From Porphyromonas loveana (GTDB taxonomy: Bacteria; Bacteroidota; Bacteroidia; Bacteroidales; Porphyromonadaceae): 64,000 nucleotides of DNA. A model generated the notes under the pieces. It did not search any database and had not been told where the DNA came from. It saw nothing but the letters and a program-made list of their open reading frames with translations. The position numbers and the translations under genes are program-made. This document shows, piece by piece, positions 18,263 to 27,096 of the stretch. Position 1 is the stretch's first letter; the number at the start of each line of letters is the position of its first letter. The stretch is taken from contig NZ_QEKY01000012.1 in the NCBI RefSeq assembly GCF_003096695.1, positions 1 to 64,000 of the forward strand, in the 5' to 3' direction.

Positions 18263-19269
18263 ATCTGACGAAGCGTCTCATGGCCGCTCTGGGGATGATA
18301 GTCCTCGGTGCGGCTTTCTTTTCTTGTCGGAAGTCCCCCGCCTATACCAAGATCGAGGGCGAAGCATTCCACACTTACTATCACATCAAGTATAAAGGAG
18401 AGACGGACTATACCTCCGTGGTGGACAGCGTGCTGAAGCGGTTTAGTCATTCGCTCAATCCGTTCGACAGTACCAGTGTTATTGCTGCCATCAATCGCAA
18501 TGTTTCGACCGATACGGACAGCCTTTTCCGTCGCGTCTTCCGCCGAGCGCAGGCGATCGCAGAGGTGTCCGGAGGCTCGTACGATATTACTTGTGCCCCG
18601 CTTATCAATGCGTGGGGCTTCGGGTTCGAACATGAAAAGACCATTACGCCCGAGCTGATAGACAGCCTTCGAGCTTTTGTGGGCTACCGGAAAGTGCGTC
18701 TGGACGGCAATGCCATTGTCAAAGACGACCCGCGCCTTATGCTCAATACGTCCTCTATAGCCAAGGGATATGCTTCTGACTTGGTGGCAGAGGCGTTGGC
18801 CTCTCGTGCGATCACAGATTATATGGTGGAGATCGGAGGCGAAGTGGCTTATTCGGGACTCAATCCCCAGGGTAAGCCCTGGCGCATAGGGGTGAATAAG
18901 CCTGTGGACGATAGTACGGGGATCGTGCAGGAGTTGGAGCTGATCGTCGAGCTGGAAGGCAAAGGCGGCTTGGCCACATCCGGCAACTATCGCAACTATT
19001 ATCTCCGCGATGGCAAGAAGTATGCCCATACGATCGACCCGCTCAGTGGCTATCCCGTGCAGACCGATGTCCTCAGTGCTACGGTCATCGCTTCAGATTG
19101 CATGACTGCCGATGCGCTGGCCACAACGTTCATGGTTGTCGGTTCGGAGCGAGTGGCCGCCATTGCCGAGAAGCTCTCTGTGGACTACTTGCTCATACTC
19201 TCCGACGGGGAGGGTTCTTCCTATCGGGTCGTGATGAGCGACGGCTTCCGTCGTCGCGTCGTTAATTGA
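18259..19269 (+). CDS. apbE: FAD:protein FMN transferase (ApbE)
   Basis: A 336-residue ApbE protein that attaches FMN covalently to Thr residues of exported domains such as RnfG and RnfD. It has a lipoprotein-type N terminus (hydrophobic stretch, then FFSC), the SGGSYDITCAPLINAWGFG block, SSIAKGYASDLVAEAL, VEIGGEVAYSG and the metal-site HTIDPLSGYPV and DCMTADALAT. It should be lipid-anchored facing the periplasm. I take the ATG at 18259 (ATGA overlap with the nitroreductase), since a longer frame from 17998 lies inside that gene. The rnf genes face it across one terminator, fitting a role in Rnf maturation. Confidence 0.95.
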   Translation: MNLTKRLMAALGMIVLGAAFFSCRKSPAYTKIEGEAFHTYYHIKYKGETDYTSVVDSVLKRFSHSLNPFDSTSVIAAINRNVSTDTDSLFRRVFRRAQAIAEVSGGSYDITCAPLINAWGFGFEHEKTITPELIDSLRAFVGYRKVRLDGNAIVKDDPRLMLNTSSIAKGYASDLVAEALASRAITDYMVEIGGEVAYSGLNPQGKPWRIGVNKPVDDSTGIVQELELIVELEGKGGLATSGNYRNYYLRDGKKYAHTIDPLSGYPVQTDVLSATVIASDCMTADALATTFMVVGSERVAAIAEKLSVDYLLILSDGEGSSYRVVMSDGFRRRVVN

Positions 19270-19286
19270 CAGAAAGACCCTAAAAA

Positions 19287-19322
19287 ACAAGCCCCGCAAG
19301 TCTCATGACCTGCGGGGCTTGT
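19287..19322. terminator. Bidirectional terminator between apbE and rnfA
   Basis: Perfect 12-bp arms 19287-19298 and 19311-19322 (core AAGCCCCGCA) around a 12-base loop. An A-run precedes the left arm (19282-19287), giving a T-run on the minus strand. It can serve both convergent transcripts. Confidence 0.85.
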
Positions 19323-19342
19323 TGCTTTATAACTCTCTACGA

Positions 19343-19915
19343 TTAGGCGATGCCGCTGAAGCCCATGAATGCCATAGCCAAGATACCGGCAGCCAAGAGT
19401 GCGGAAGGAATGCCCTTCATGGCTTTGGGGAGGTTGGTCACTTCGAGCTGCTCACGGATACCGGCGAACATAACCATCGCCAGCGTGAAGCCGATAGCAG
19501 TAGAAATGGCATAGATAACGCTCTGGAGCAAGCTGTAATCCTTCTGGATCACCAAGATGGCCACACCGAGCACACAACAGTTGGTCGTGATCAGCGGGAG
19601 GAATACGCCGAGTGCTTGATAGAGGGGAGGAGAGACCTTCTTGAGGATGATCTCCACCATCTGCACCAAAGCGGCGATGACCAAGATGAACGCGATGGTC
19701 TGCATGAATCCGAGGCCGAAGCGATCCAAAACAAACTTCTGAATCAGGAACGTAACCAACGTGGCCAAAGCCAATACGAAAGTTACGGCTGCCCCCATAC
19801 CTACAGAGGTGTCTACCTTCTTCGATACGCCTAAGAACGGACATATACCGAGGAACTGCGACAGTACGACGTTATTAACGAAAACTGCCCCGATGAATAA
19901 TATGAAAAATTCCAT
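19343..19915 (-). CDS. rnfA: RNF electron transport complex subunit A
   Basis: A 190-residue inner-membrane subunit with six predicted spans. It is the paralogue of RnfE and of NqrE, and with RnfE it forms the core that holds a membrane [2Fe-2S] centre: the Cys in LGICPFLGV (about residue 26) and TNCCVLGVA (about 110) fit the ligands. The complex couples ferredoxin:NAD+ electron transfer to ion pumping. It is the last gene of the operon, 25 bases after rnfE. Confidence 0.95.
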   Translation of the reverse strand: MEFFILFIGAVFVNNVVLSQFLGICPFLGVSKKVDTSVGMGAAVTFVLALATLVTFLIQKFVLDRFGLGFMQTIAFILVIAALVQMVEIILKKVSPPLYQALGVFLPLITTNCCVLGVAILVIQKDYSLLQSVIYAISTAIGFTLAMVMFAGIREQLEVTNLPKAMKGIPSALLAAGILAMAFMGFSGIA

Positions 19916-19940
19916 AATGATGTCTTTTGCTTAAGGGGGG

Positions 19941-20531
19941 TTAGGCACTCTTCTTCATTTTGTTCACAAGCGCGATCAGATAGCCCAAGGCGATGAAAGC
20001 ACCGGGAGCCAGAACGAAGATCAAAGCTCCGTAGGACTCGTTGAAGACGGCGAAGTCAAACAGCTTGCCGCTACCGAGAAGCTCGCGTACGATACCCAAG
20101 ACCGTCAAACTGAGCGTGAAGCCCAATCCGATACCGATACCATCCAGTGCCGAATGGAGAAGGCCTTTCTTGGAAGCAACCGATTCGGCACGTCCGAGTA
20201 CGATACAGTTTACTACGATCAAGGGGATGAAGATACCGAGACTCTTGTCCAAGTCGGGCAGATAAGCCTTGATAAGCATCTGCAATACGGTAACGAAGCC
20301 TGCAATAATCACGATGAATGCAGGGATACGTACCATATCGGGGATGAGATTCTTGACCAAGGACACCACCGCGTTGGAGCAGATGAGCACGAACATGGTA
20401 GCCAGTCCCATGCTCATTCCATTGATGGCCGACGTCGTTGTGGCCAGCGTGGGACACATACCAAGGAGGAGGACAAAGGTCGGATTCTCCTTGATGATAC
20501 CGTTGGTAATAACGCTTAAACTCTTACTCAT
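19941..20531 (-). CDS. rnfE: RNF electron transport complex subunit E
   Basis: A 196-residue six-span membrane subunit, paralogous to RnfA. LLGMCPTLATTT (about residues 21-32) and VVNCIVLGRAE (about 106-116) carry the conserved Cys of the membrane iron-sulfur centre. Its start overlaps the rnfG stop by four bases. It works with RnfA in moving electrons across the membrane between RnfB/C and the flavins of RnfD and RnfG. Confidence 0.95.
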   Translation of the reverse strand: MSKSLSVITNGIIKENPTFVLLLGMCPTLATTTSAINGMSMGLATMFVLICSNAVVSLVKNLIPDMVRIPAFIVIIAGFVTVLQMLIKAYLPDLDKSLGIFIPLIVVNCIVLGRAESVASKKGLLHSALDGIGIGLGFTLSLTVLGIVRELLGSGKLFDFAVFNESYGALIFVLAPGAFIALGYLIALVNKMKKSA

Positions 20532-21205
20532 TGCACTTCGGTATTATCTGTGTTAGTATTCATTGTTGAGTCAGCCGTAGCAGCAGGTGCCGCTTCAGGC
20601 TGAGCACTGCCTTGTGACTGTGCAGCTTTGAAACCGTTGTAGGCGCGTTGCAATGCATCCAAAAACGCACGGCTACTGATCGTGGCGGCTGTAATAGCGT
20701 CCACTTGACCTCCATCTTTGGTGACGGCAAGAGGTGTATCGCTCATTTGTACGCCACGCATATCTTGGATCAAGCCGTCCTTTTTGGGAGACAGGTGGAA
20801 CCACTCTTGCATCTTGGCACCGAGACCCGGTGTTTCGCTGTGGTTGAGTACCGAAAAGTCATGGACTTTACCATCCATATCGAATCCGTACATAACGGTG
20901 AACTTACCACTAAAGCCTTTGTCTGTGAAGCTCTCAACAGCATAGCCTACCACGTCTTGACCTTTCTTGGCAGGGAAAACTGTGAGTTTGGAACCCTCAA
21001 CGTCTACTTCAAATCTCTCTTCGTAGGGGTTGTTGTCAAACTCGGCTACCACCTCTTTGATGGCCGCTACCTTGGCATCTACCTCAGCTTTGGCGATAGG
21101 CTCTTTCGTGACTTCGTTCATAAAGCCGAGTGCAGCCGAAATGACTACGCAGAAGCCCGTCAGCGAGAGCAACATATTGGGGAGTGAAGATTTTAGCTTT
21201 TCCAT
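20528..21205 (-). CDS. rnfG: RNF electron transport complex subunit G
   Basis: A 225-residue flavoprotein subunit with one N-terminal span (about residues 10-30) and a periplasmic FMN-binding domain. The flavinylation motif DAITAATISS (about 163-172) has the Thr that ApbE modifies. GETPGLGAK-like text (SETPGLGAKMQEW) is the other conserved block. The C terminus carries an unusual Ala/Gln/Asn/Thr-rich tail of about 30 residues. It overlaps rnfE by four bases and rnfD by one. Confidence 0.95.
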   Translation of the reverse strand: MEKLKSSLPNMLLSLTGFCVVISAALGFMNEVTKEPIAKAEVDAKVAAIKEVVAEFDNNPYEERFEVDVEGSKLTVFPAKKGQDVVGYAVESFTDKGFSGKFTVMYGFDMDGKVHDFSVLNHSETPGLGAKMQEWFHLSPKKDGLIQDMRGVQMSDTPLAVTKDGGQVDAITAATISSRAFLDALQRAYNGFKAAQSQGSAQPEAAPAATADSTMNTNTDNTEVQ

Positions 21206-22185
21206 TAGTTCTTTCCTCCAAAATGTTTAGGTTTCATATACGTGTTGATAAGGGGAGTCACGCCGTTCATGATCAAGATGGCGAATGACATTCCTTCGGG
21301 ATAAGCTCCGAATGTACGGATAACCACCGTCAGAAGACCGATGAGACAGCCGTAAAGAATCTGTCCCGACTTGGTCATCGGCGAGGTCACGTAGTCCGTA
21401 GCCATGAAGATGGCACCGAGCATCATACCGCCGGAGAACAAATGGAACCACGGTGTGGCCGGGAATGCCTCGGGGCTTGCCAAGTGAAGAATGCCGGCCA
21501 ATACGAAAGCCGATGCAAATATGGACACGGGGATGTGCCAAGTGATAATCTTCTTGAAGAGCATGTACACCATACCGATCAAGAGTGCTATCGCGCTGAC
21601 CTCACCGAGTGATCCCGCTTCACCGATAAACATGTGCAAGTCGGTAGGGATATTAGCCAATGCAGAGGTGTCACCACTCATGGCAGCCTTCATCAGGCCG
21701 AGGGGCGTAGCACCGGTTTCGGCATCCATATAGGAGCTCATCTGTCCTTCTGTAGGCCAGAGAGTCATCTGTGCAGGGAAAGAGATGAGGAGGAACACAC
21801 GACCCACGAGTGCGGGGTTGAAAATGTTGTTCCCCAGGCCACCGAATGACATCTTGCCCAAGGCTATAGCCACAACGGCACCGATGATTACAATCCAGAT
21901 GGGCAGATTACTCGGCAGGTTGAACGCCAAAAGAACACCCGTCAGAATAGCAGATCCATCCATGATGGTGGGTTCCTTGCCCAACATGTACTTGCTGATC
22001 AAGAACTCTACAATGCAGCAAGTCAGTACAGCAACAGCTGTTACTATCACCGCACCAAGTCCAAACTGATACACCGACATAGCCAGAGCCGGTATGAGGG
22101 CGATCAGTACGCCATACATATTCTTGCTGATGCTGTCTCCGCTATGTATGTGCGGTGAAGGGGAAATGATAATCTTATTTTCCAT
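21205..22185 (-). CDS. rnfD: RNF electron transport complex subunit D
   Basis: A 326-residue membrane subunit with eight to ten spans, homologous to NqrB. The covalent FMN site is the Thr in the GATPLGLMK motif (about residues 178-186). The N-terminal SPSPHIHSGDS is the usual start of the family. The ion path is thought to run through this subunit. It begins 14 bases after rnfC and shares one base with rnfG. Confidence 0.95.
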   Translation of the reverse strand: MENKIIISPSPHIHSGDSISKNMYGVLIALIPALAMSVYQFGLGAVIVTAVAVLTCCIVEFLISKYMLGKEPTIMDGSAILTGVLLAFNLPSNLPIWIVIIGAVVAIALGKMSFGGLGNNIFNPALVGRVFLLISFPAQMTLWPTEGQMSSYMDAETGATPLGLMKAAMSGDTSALANIPTDLHMFIGEAGSLGEVSAIALLIGMVYMLFKKIITWHIPVSIFASAFVLAGILHLASPEAFPATPWFHLFSGGMMLGAIFMATDYVTSPMTKSGQILYGCLIGLLTVVIRTFGAYPEGMSFAILIMNGVTPLINTYMKPKHFGGKN

Positions 22186-22199
22186 CGTTATTTCCTTTC

Positions 22200-23531
22200 T
22201 TACTGCTTACGTGTTCTTTGGATACCCATCACGGTCTTCTTTGCTTGACGGATATAGTCCAGCAAGGGGCGATTGGCCGGGCAGGTAAAGCTGCACGAGC
22301 CACACTCGATACAGTCCACTACGTTACCTTTCTCTGCGGTATCCCAACTCTTATATAAGGTGTCGCGCATCAGGAATGCGGGGTTCAGACCCATCGGACA
22401 CACGCCTACGCACTTGGCACAGCGGATGCAGTCGCGCATGGGCTTGCGTACTGACTCTTCTTTGTCGAGGATGAGTACGCCGGAGCTACCCTTAGTCACA
22501 GGAACATCGGGAGACAAGAGCGCGCGTCCCATCATGGGGCCACCGCCGATGATCTTACCGGTATTTTCCGGCAGGCCTCCTGCAGCTTCAATCAGTGCTG
22601 CGATGGGCGTACCAATGCGCACGAGGAAGTTGGAGGGACGAGAGAGCTTCTTACCCGTTATCGTAACGATACGCTCAATGAGGGGCTTGTTCTTCTGTAC
22701 AGCTTCATACACGGCGAATACCGTACCCACGTTCTGTACCACCGCTCCGGTGCTGATAGGCAGCGCGCCACTCTTCACCTGCTTGCGGATAACAGCGTCG
22801 ATGAGCTGCTTCTCACCACCCTGCGGATATTGTACCTTGAGCGGCATAACTTCGATGCCCGGGTATGCAGCCGCGAGCTTGGTCAAGTGAGCGATGGCGT
22901 CTTTCTTGTTGTTTTCGACGCCGATTACGGCCTTTTGTACCTGGATAGCTTTCATTAGGATGCTCACACCCACCATGATCTCTTCGCCTTTCTCAAGCAT
23001 GAGAGCGTGGTCGCTCGTCAGGTAAGGCTCACATTCAACGGCATTGATGATCAGTATCTCGGCCTTGGTGCCCGGAGGAGGCGACAACTTCACGTGTGAG
23101 GGGAAGGTAGCACCACCAAGTCCCACGATACCGGCAGCAGAGATTTTGTCCACGATCTCTTTTGCACTTAGTTTGCACTCTTTGACAAGGGCGGGAGAGC
23201 GGTCGATGCCCTCTTCCCATTCATCTCCCTGAACGTCAATGAAGATAGCCGGTCTGGTATAACCGCTGGAATCGAAAACCGAGTCGATCTTCAGCACCTT
23301 ACCCGATACCGATGAGTGGATGTTGGCCGAAACGAATCCGCCGGCCTGAGCGATGATGGTCCCGACCTTTACTTCGTCCCCTTTCTTGACTGCGGCAACT
23401 GCCGGTGCACCGATGTGCTGACCAAGGGGGATGACTACTTGTGAGGGGATAGGCAGTACCTCTACGGGCTTGCCTGCCGACAACTTATTTTCGGGGGGAT
23501 GTATACCTCCGATTCGGAAAGTCCTCAACAT
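22200..23531 (-). CDS. rnfC: RNF electron transport complex subunit C
   Basis: A 443-residue peripheral subunit that carries the NADH/FMN site and two [4Fe-4S] clusters. The N-terminal GGIHPPENK and the GLGGATFPSHVK nucleotide-binding block (about residues 136-147) are visible. The clusters are bound by CIRCAKCVGVCP (about 370-381) and CIECGSCSFTCP (about 409-420). It resembles NuoF in its central domain. It probably exchanges electrons with NAD+ at the cytosolic face. It follows rnfB by 36 bases. Confidence 0.95.
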   Translation of the reverse strand: MLRTFRIGGIHPPENKLSAGKPVEVLPIPSQVVIPLGQHIGAPAVAAVKKGDEVKVGTIIAQAGGFVSANIHSSVSGKVLKIDSVFDSSGYTRPAIFIDVQGDEWEEGIDRSPALVKECKLSAKEIVDKISAAGIVGLGGATFPSHVKLSPPPGTKAEILIINAVECEPYLTSDHALMLEKGEEIMVGVSILMKAIQVQKAVIGVENNKKDAIAHLTKLAAAYPGIEVMPLKVQYPQGGEKQLIDAVIRKQVKSGALPISTGAVVQNVGTVFAVYEAVQKNKPLIERIVTITGKKLSRPSNFLVRIGTPIAALIEAAGGLPENTGKIIGGGPMMGRALLSPDVPVTKGSSGVLILDKEESVRKPMRDCIRCAKCVGVCPMGLNPAFLMRDTLYKSWDTAEKGNVVDCIECGSCSFTCPANRPLLDYIRQAKKTVMGIQRTRKQ

Positions 23532-23567
23532 AATTCTATGTGGTCTTTGTTGTTATTTATTCCGTTA

Positions 23568-24428
23568 TTAAACAGTCTCCGGTGCCGTTTCGGCAGGTGC
23601 CGCTTCCACTTTCTTCTTCGGAGGGAAGTTCAGCTCATGGATGGCATTGGTGGGGCACACATCCACACACTTGCGGCACATACGGCACTTCGTGTGGTCG
23701 ATGTAAGAGAGGTTGTTCTCAATGGTGATGGCCTCGAACTGGCACTGCTTCAGACAGAGTGAACAGCCGATACATGCATTGCTGCAAGCCTTCTTGGCAG
23801 CGGCACCCTTATCCTTGTTCACGCAGCTGACGAAGATGCGACGGCTCTTGGGACCTTTCTTGCGCAGCTCAATGATGGACTTGGGACAAGCCTTGACGCA
23901 AGCGCCACAGGCTGTACAAGCATCTTCCACCACTTCGGGCAGGAGCGTGACGGGATTGATGCGGATAGCTTCGAAGTTACAAGCATCGACGCAGTCGCCC
24001 AATCCCAGACAGCCAAAGCTACAGCCCGTCTCTCCGCTATATAGCGAAGCGGCCACAGCACAGCTACTGGCACCGTCATACTGATTCGTGCGTGGGCGAG
24101 CATCGCAGTCGCCGTTACAACGAACCACGGCGATCATCGGATCCTGAGCTGCAGCGGCCATCCCGAGGATGTCGGCTACCTTACTCATCACTGCTGCTCC
24201 ACCTACGGGGCAGAACAGACCGTCGAGGCTGTCGGCTTTGACACAAGCGCTGGCGAAACCGCCACAGCCGGGGAAGCCACAGCCCCCGCAGTTAGCTTGG
24301 GGCAGTACTTCGGCTACCTGTCCGATGCGCGGGTCTTCCTTGACCTCGAACTTCTTTGCGGCCAAAAACAAAACCAACGCACCGATGGCGCCGATTGCGG
24401 CCAAAACAATCACAGTAGTAAGTATCAT
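23568..24428 (-). CDS. rnfB: RNF electron transport complex subunit B
   Basis: A 286-residue ferredoxin-accepting subunit. An N-terminal anchor (about residues 3-24) precedes the 4Fe-4S motif CGGCGFPGCGG (about 48-58) with a distal Cys in LFCPVGG. Several ferredoxin-type CxxCxxCxxxCP clusters follow (CTACGACVKACP, CIGCSLCLKQCQ, CRMCRKCVDVCP). The C-terminal tail is Ala/Pro/Glu-rich. It lies 9 bases from rseC and starts the structural rnf genes. Confidence 0.95.
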   Translation of the reverse strand: MILTTVIVLAAIGAIGALVLFLAAKKFEVKEDPRIGQVAEVLPQANCGGCGFPGCGGFASACVKADSLDGLFCPVGGAAVMSKVADILGMAAAAQDPMIAVVRCNGDCDARPRTNQYDGASSCAVAASLYSGETGCSFGCLGLGDCVDACNFEAIRINPVTLLPEVVEDACTACGACVKACPKSIIELRKKGPKSRRIFVSCVNKDKGAAAKKACSNACIGCSLCLKQCQFEAITIENNLSYIDHTKCRMCRKCVDVCPTNAIHELNFPPKKKVEAAPAETAPETV

Positions 24429-24437
24429 ATTAAATTG

Positions 24438-24860
24438 TTACTGATTATTTTTTCGAATAGTAAATACCAGACGTCGGCTCAGTTTGCCGTTGAATAGTCG
24501 TAGGATCAGATAATACACCCCCATGCCGCCCAGCGAAATGAGCGTACCCATGCCCTCGCTCAGCCCCAGCATGCTCAGGGTGAGGACGAGCAGAAGTATC
24601 AGTAAAATCAGGGGAAGGACAAAAGAAAGAAAGACGGCCAAACGCCCCATGGCGCTGTGCCCCTCCAGTATCACCTCGTCGCCTACATGGATGTCAGGTG
24701 AGGCTCCCGTCACAGTGATGTATCGATCCTTGCAGTCCGCAGACGAACAGTAGCCGACTGCATGACAACCGGCGCACGCACTCTTCTGCTGCACGCACAC
24801 CGTTACCGTGTTGGCTTCCACTCGGCTGACAACTCCGTTATGACTAATAATCTCGCCCAT
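24438..24860 (-). CDS. rseC: SoxR-reducing/RseC-family membrane protein
   Basis: A 140-residue protein with an N-terminal Cys-rich domain (CVQQKSACAGCHAVGYC, about residues 22-38, plus SADCKD) and two membrane spans (about 78-98 and 103-123). This is the RseC/MucC pattern. In E. coli RseC is tied to the rsx (rnf) genes, which keep SoxR reduced. In Bacteroidota the gene commonly leads the rnf operon, as here. The Cys set may bind an iron-sulfur centre. Whether it acts in Rnf assembly or redox sensing is not known to me. Confidence 0.88.
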   Translation of the reverse strand: MGEIISHNGVVSRVEANTVTVCVQQKSACAGCHAVGYCSSADCKDRYITVTGASPDIHVGDEVILEGHSAMGRLAVFLSFVLPLILLILLLVLTLSMLGLSEGMGTLISLGGMGVYYLILRLFNGKLSRRLVFTIRKNNQ

Positions 24861-24864
24861 TTCA

Positions 24865-25172
24865 ATTAGTTAGGCATTTGTGGCTGTCTCTTAGTTTGAT
24901 AATGTAAGGAAAACATTACACCTGACGGCGGCAAAAGTACACAAATCTTGCTAATGCGCGCAAGAAAACGCGCCAAAATTGCGCCATGTCTCCCTATAAA
25001 TGGGGATTGTGCTCCTCCTCCGTGACTCGTCCGCGATCGGATTTTCTCCACGGCATATATAAATTTTTATAAGAGTAACAGGAGGCTTGCTGTCAAAGTC
25101 AAACAGAATGGCACAAGAGAGGCTGATTCGTATGTTTGAAACACTACCCGATAACCACTCTTACAGAGGGCG
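24865..25172. other. Intergenic region between rseC and the TPR gene
   Basis: About 310 bases. It holds the rnf promoter and two GCGCCA(AAA) motifs (24969-24986). Nothing else is evident. I see no terminator for the TPR gene that ends at 25173. Confidence 0.6.
24932..24964 (-). promoter_or_regulatory. Promoter of the rseC-rnf operon
   Basis: Read on the minus strand, -7 TACTTTTG (24939-24932) is preceded by CTTG (24964-24961) at 21 bases. Transcription would start about 65 bases before rseC. GCGCCA motifs lie just upstream (24971-24986). Confidence 0.65.
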
Positions 25173-26462
25173 TTATAGGTTTTCTTCCTCCTCTTCCTCG
25201 GGGCCTATGAGGGATAGTCGGGTGCGAGCTTCTGCCAATCGACGGAAAGCCTCAGCATCTGTTTGGGCTGAACTATATCTCTCTTTGTCGACAACAAGAC
25301 GATACATGTGGATGGCTCCCGACCGATTGCCCATTCTCTCGAAGCATTGTCCCAATAGGAGACAAGCCTCACTATTGCCTCTGTCGTACTCCACGGCGTA
25401 GCGCAGATGCGAAATGGCGTTCTCCGTCCGCCCTTGTTCGGCGATGCAGCGTCCGAGAATGGTGTGTACTTCGGTGAGTCTGTCCGTCTTGGGCTGAATC
25501 AGTTCGAGCGCATTTGCCATCCGTTTTTCTGCTTCGGCCCACTGCTCCTGACGAAAGGCACACATCGCATAGTAGTATTTGGCCATGTAGTTTTGTTCGT
25601 AAGCTGCGGCATCGGCGCGGCTGAAAAACGCTTCGGCCTGTCCCCATCTTTCCGCCTTATAGAAGGCCAATCCGCAATAAAATAGATCTTTGAATGCTGT
25701 GGGCATATTACCTTGTCGGATGACACATTCGTAGTCTTGCAGCGCACTGTCGGCTTCTTGCAGCAGCATCATCGCTTCGGCATGGAGCAGGAGTAAGGAT
25801 GTGTTCAGAGAATCGATCTTCAAGTAGCGTGCTGTGGCCTTTTCCATCAGGCGTATCTCTCCCAATTGTGCATATAGAGATGCCAAGTCTATCAGGGAGA
25901 GAAAGTCGGTCGAGTCGCGGCGCAATTGGTTTTCCAATAGTTCAATTGCTTTTTGTGGGCGATGTAATGTCTTGAGCGATTTCGCTCTGAGGCGAATGAC
26001 GGGAGCGACCGAATCTTGGCGTAAGATTTGATCGGTTACGGCCATCGCCGCGGAATCCTGTCCCAGATGTACAAGCAGTTTGGCCAGACTGTATCCTGTG
26101 GAAATGTCAGATGTGCGTTCATAGCCCGACCTTAGTGCCTCAGTCGCCGCCTTATAATCCTGCATGCTGATGTGAAGTTCTGCCTCGAGGCGATAGACCG
26201 TCGGATTGAGAGGGGCTACGTTTATGATCGTTCGGTAAGTCGCAATGGCCTCGGACAGTCGTCCCAGCTCGCTCTGAGCTTTCGCTTTCAGGCATAGAGC
26301 CTCTTCGCCCAGTAGCCGACAGCTGTCGGCCCAATCAAGAGCTTCTTGGTATGCCATGCGCTCGATGAGCGTCTGCATCCGACCCAAATCATCCCGTTCT
26401 TGTGCCATCAGGGGTAGGGAAACGAATGTAATAACGATAATACGGAGTATGCGTTTGGTCAT
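25173..26462 (-). CDS. Exported TPR-repeat protein
   Basis: A 429-residue protein with a signal peptide (about residues 1-23, ending LPLMAQ) and TPR-like helix pairs along its length, for example GRLSEAIATYRTIINVAPLNPTV-type units with Ala/Leu/Tyr at TPR positions. The C terminus is a short acidic stretch. It is probably periplasmic or outer-membrane-associated and works as an adaptor. I take the ATG at 26462, since the longer frame from 26627 runs through the TTTTGGCGC repeats and lacks a signal sequence at its start. Partner and function are unknown. Confidence 0.8.
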   Translation of the reverse strand: MTKRILRIIVITFVSLPLMAQERDDLGRMQTLIERMAYQEALDWADSCRLLGEEALCLKAKAQSELGRLSEAIATYRTIINVAPLNPTVYRLEAELHISMQDYKAATEALRSGYERTSDISTGYSLAKLLVHLGQDSAAMAVTDQILRQDSVAPVIRLRAKSLKTLHRPQKAIELLENQLRRDSTDFLSLIDLASLYAQLGEIRLMEKATARYLKIDSLNTSLLLLHAEAMMLLQEADSALQDYECVIRQGNMPTAFKDLFYCGLAFYKAERWGQAEAFFSRADAAAYEQNYMAKYYYAMCAFRQEQWAEAEKRMANALELIQPKTDRLTEVHTILGRCIAEQGRTENAISHLRYAVEYDRGNSEACLLLGQCFERMGNRSGAIHMYRLVVDKERYSSAQTDAEAFRRLAEARTRLSLIGPEEEEEENL

Positions 26463-26576
26463 ATTGTTGAATCCTTTTGTGCGAAAATACCATATTTCGG
26501 TTGATGCCGAGTGTACTGTGAAAGAATGTGCAGAAGTGTTATGATCTCCGACGTGCCCCATTCCTCGAAAAAACGC

Positions 26577-26670
26577 ACGCCAAAAAGAAATGATTTTGGC
26601 GCCATTTCGGAAAAATTTATGCGCCAAATCGAAAAAGTTTTGGCGCGTATTTCTCTCCGCTTTTGGCGTG
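26577..26670. repeat. Cluster of five TTTTGGCG(C) motifs
   Basis: Motifs lie at 26578-26585 (reverse), 26594-26603, 26621-26628 (reverse), 26638-26646 and 26661-26668. Adjacent pairs form two hairpins, 26578-26601 and 26621-26646. The cluster lies 115-210 bases upstream of the TPR gene. The rest of 26463-26910 holds only the peptide promoter. Confidence 0.65.
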
Positions 26671-26883
26671 AGTTCCCGTTGATTTTCAGCTCGTAATTTT
26701 GAAAGGCTTGTCCCGTTCCTCTAAATGCGTCTGGACGGGTTAAAAAAGATGAAGTCTTGTTGGCCTCGTATAAGGAGTTGGGTAGTTGTCGTTTAATGTG
26801 TTTCTTGGCATTGTATGACCAGACTAAAAAATGGCCTTGTCGCAAAAAAATCTCACAGTTTACATTGTCGATCAAAAAATATG

Positions 26884-26891
26884 TAAGTTTG
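26884..26891 (+). promoter_or_regulatory. -7 box of the peptide/GLPGLI/TonB-like operon
   Basis: TAAGTTTG lies 19 bases before the ATG at 26911. A possible -33 is weak (TTG at 26865-26867). A small palindrome AACAATTTTGTT (26899-26910) abuts the start codon. Confidence 0.55.
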
Positions 26892-26910
26892 CGTATGTAA
26901 CAATTTTGTT

Positions 26911-27096
26911 ATGAAACTGAGAAAAATTATTCTTATGGCGGCCATTGCTTTTGCTTCCGTATTTGCTCTAGCCTCTAGCCCTTATGCTTATTACAGGACC
27001 TCTTGCGGGAAAACAGTGATTGGACATGAACAGAGTCCAGATGATATGAGTACATATACAATAAAGACGGTTGGATCAATTACTCTACCATGGTAA
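26911..27096 (+). CDS. Small exported peptide, 61 aa
   Basis: A 61-residue precursor with a signal peptide (MKLRKIILMAAIAFASVFA core, probable cleavage near residues 22-27) and a mature part of about 35 residues containing one Cys in YYRTSCGKTV and ending in TLPW. I do not recognise a family with confidence; it recalls the short exported peptides found near GLPGLI genes in Bacteroidota. It is supported as a gene by its own -7 box and by a 7-base overlap with the GLPGLI start (27090-27096), which suggests coupling. It could be a substrate, a signal or a structural peptide. Confidence 0.6.
   Translation: MKLRKIILMAAIAFASVFALASSPYAYYRTSCGKTVIGHEQSPDDMSTYTIKTVGSITLPW

Noticed and set aside
26459-26875. 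138-codon ORF upstream of the TPR gene
   Set aside because: Its translation follows the TTTTGGCGC repeats and has no start signal, signal peptide or domain. The TPR gene's own start lies in another frame.
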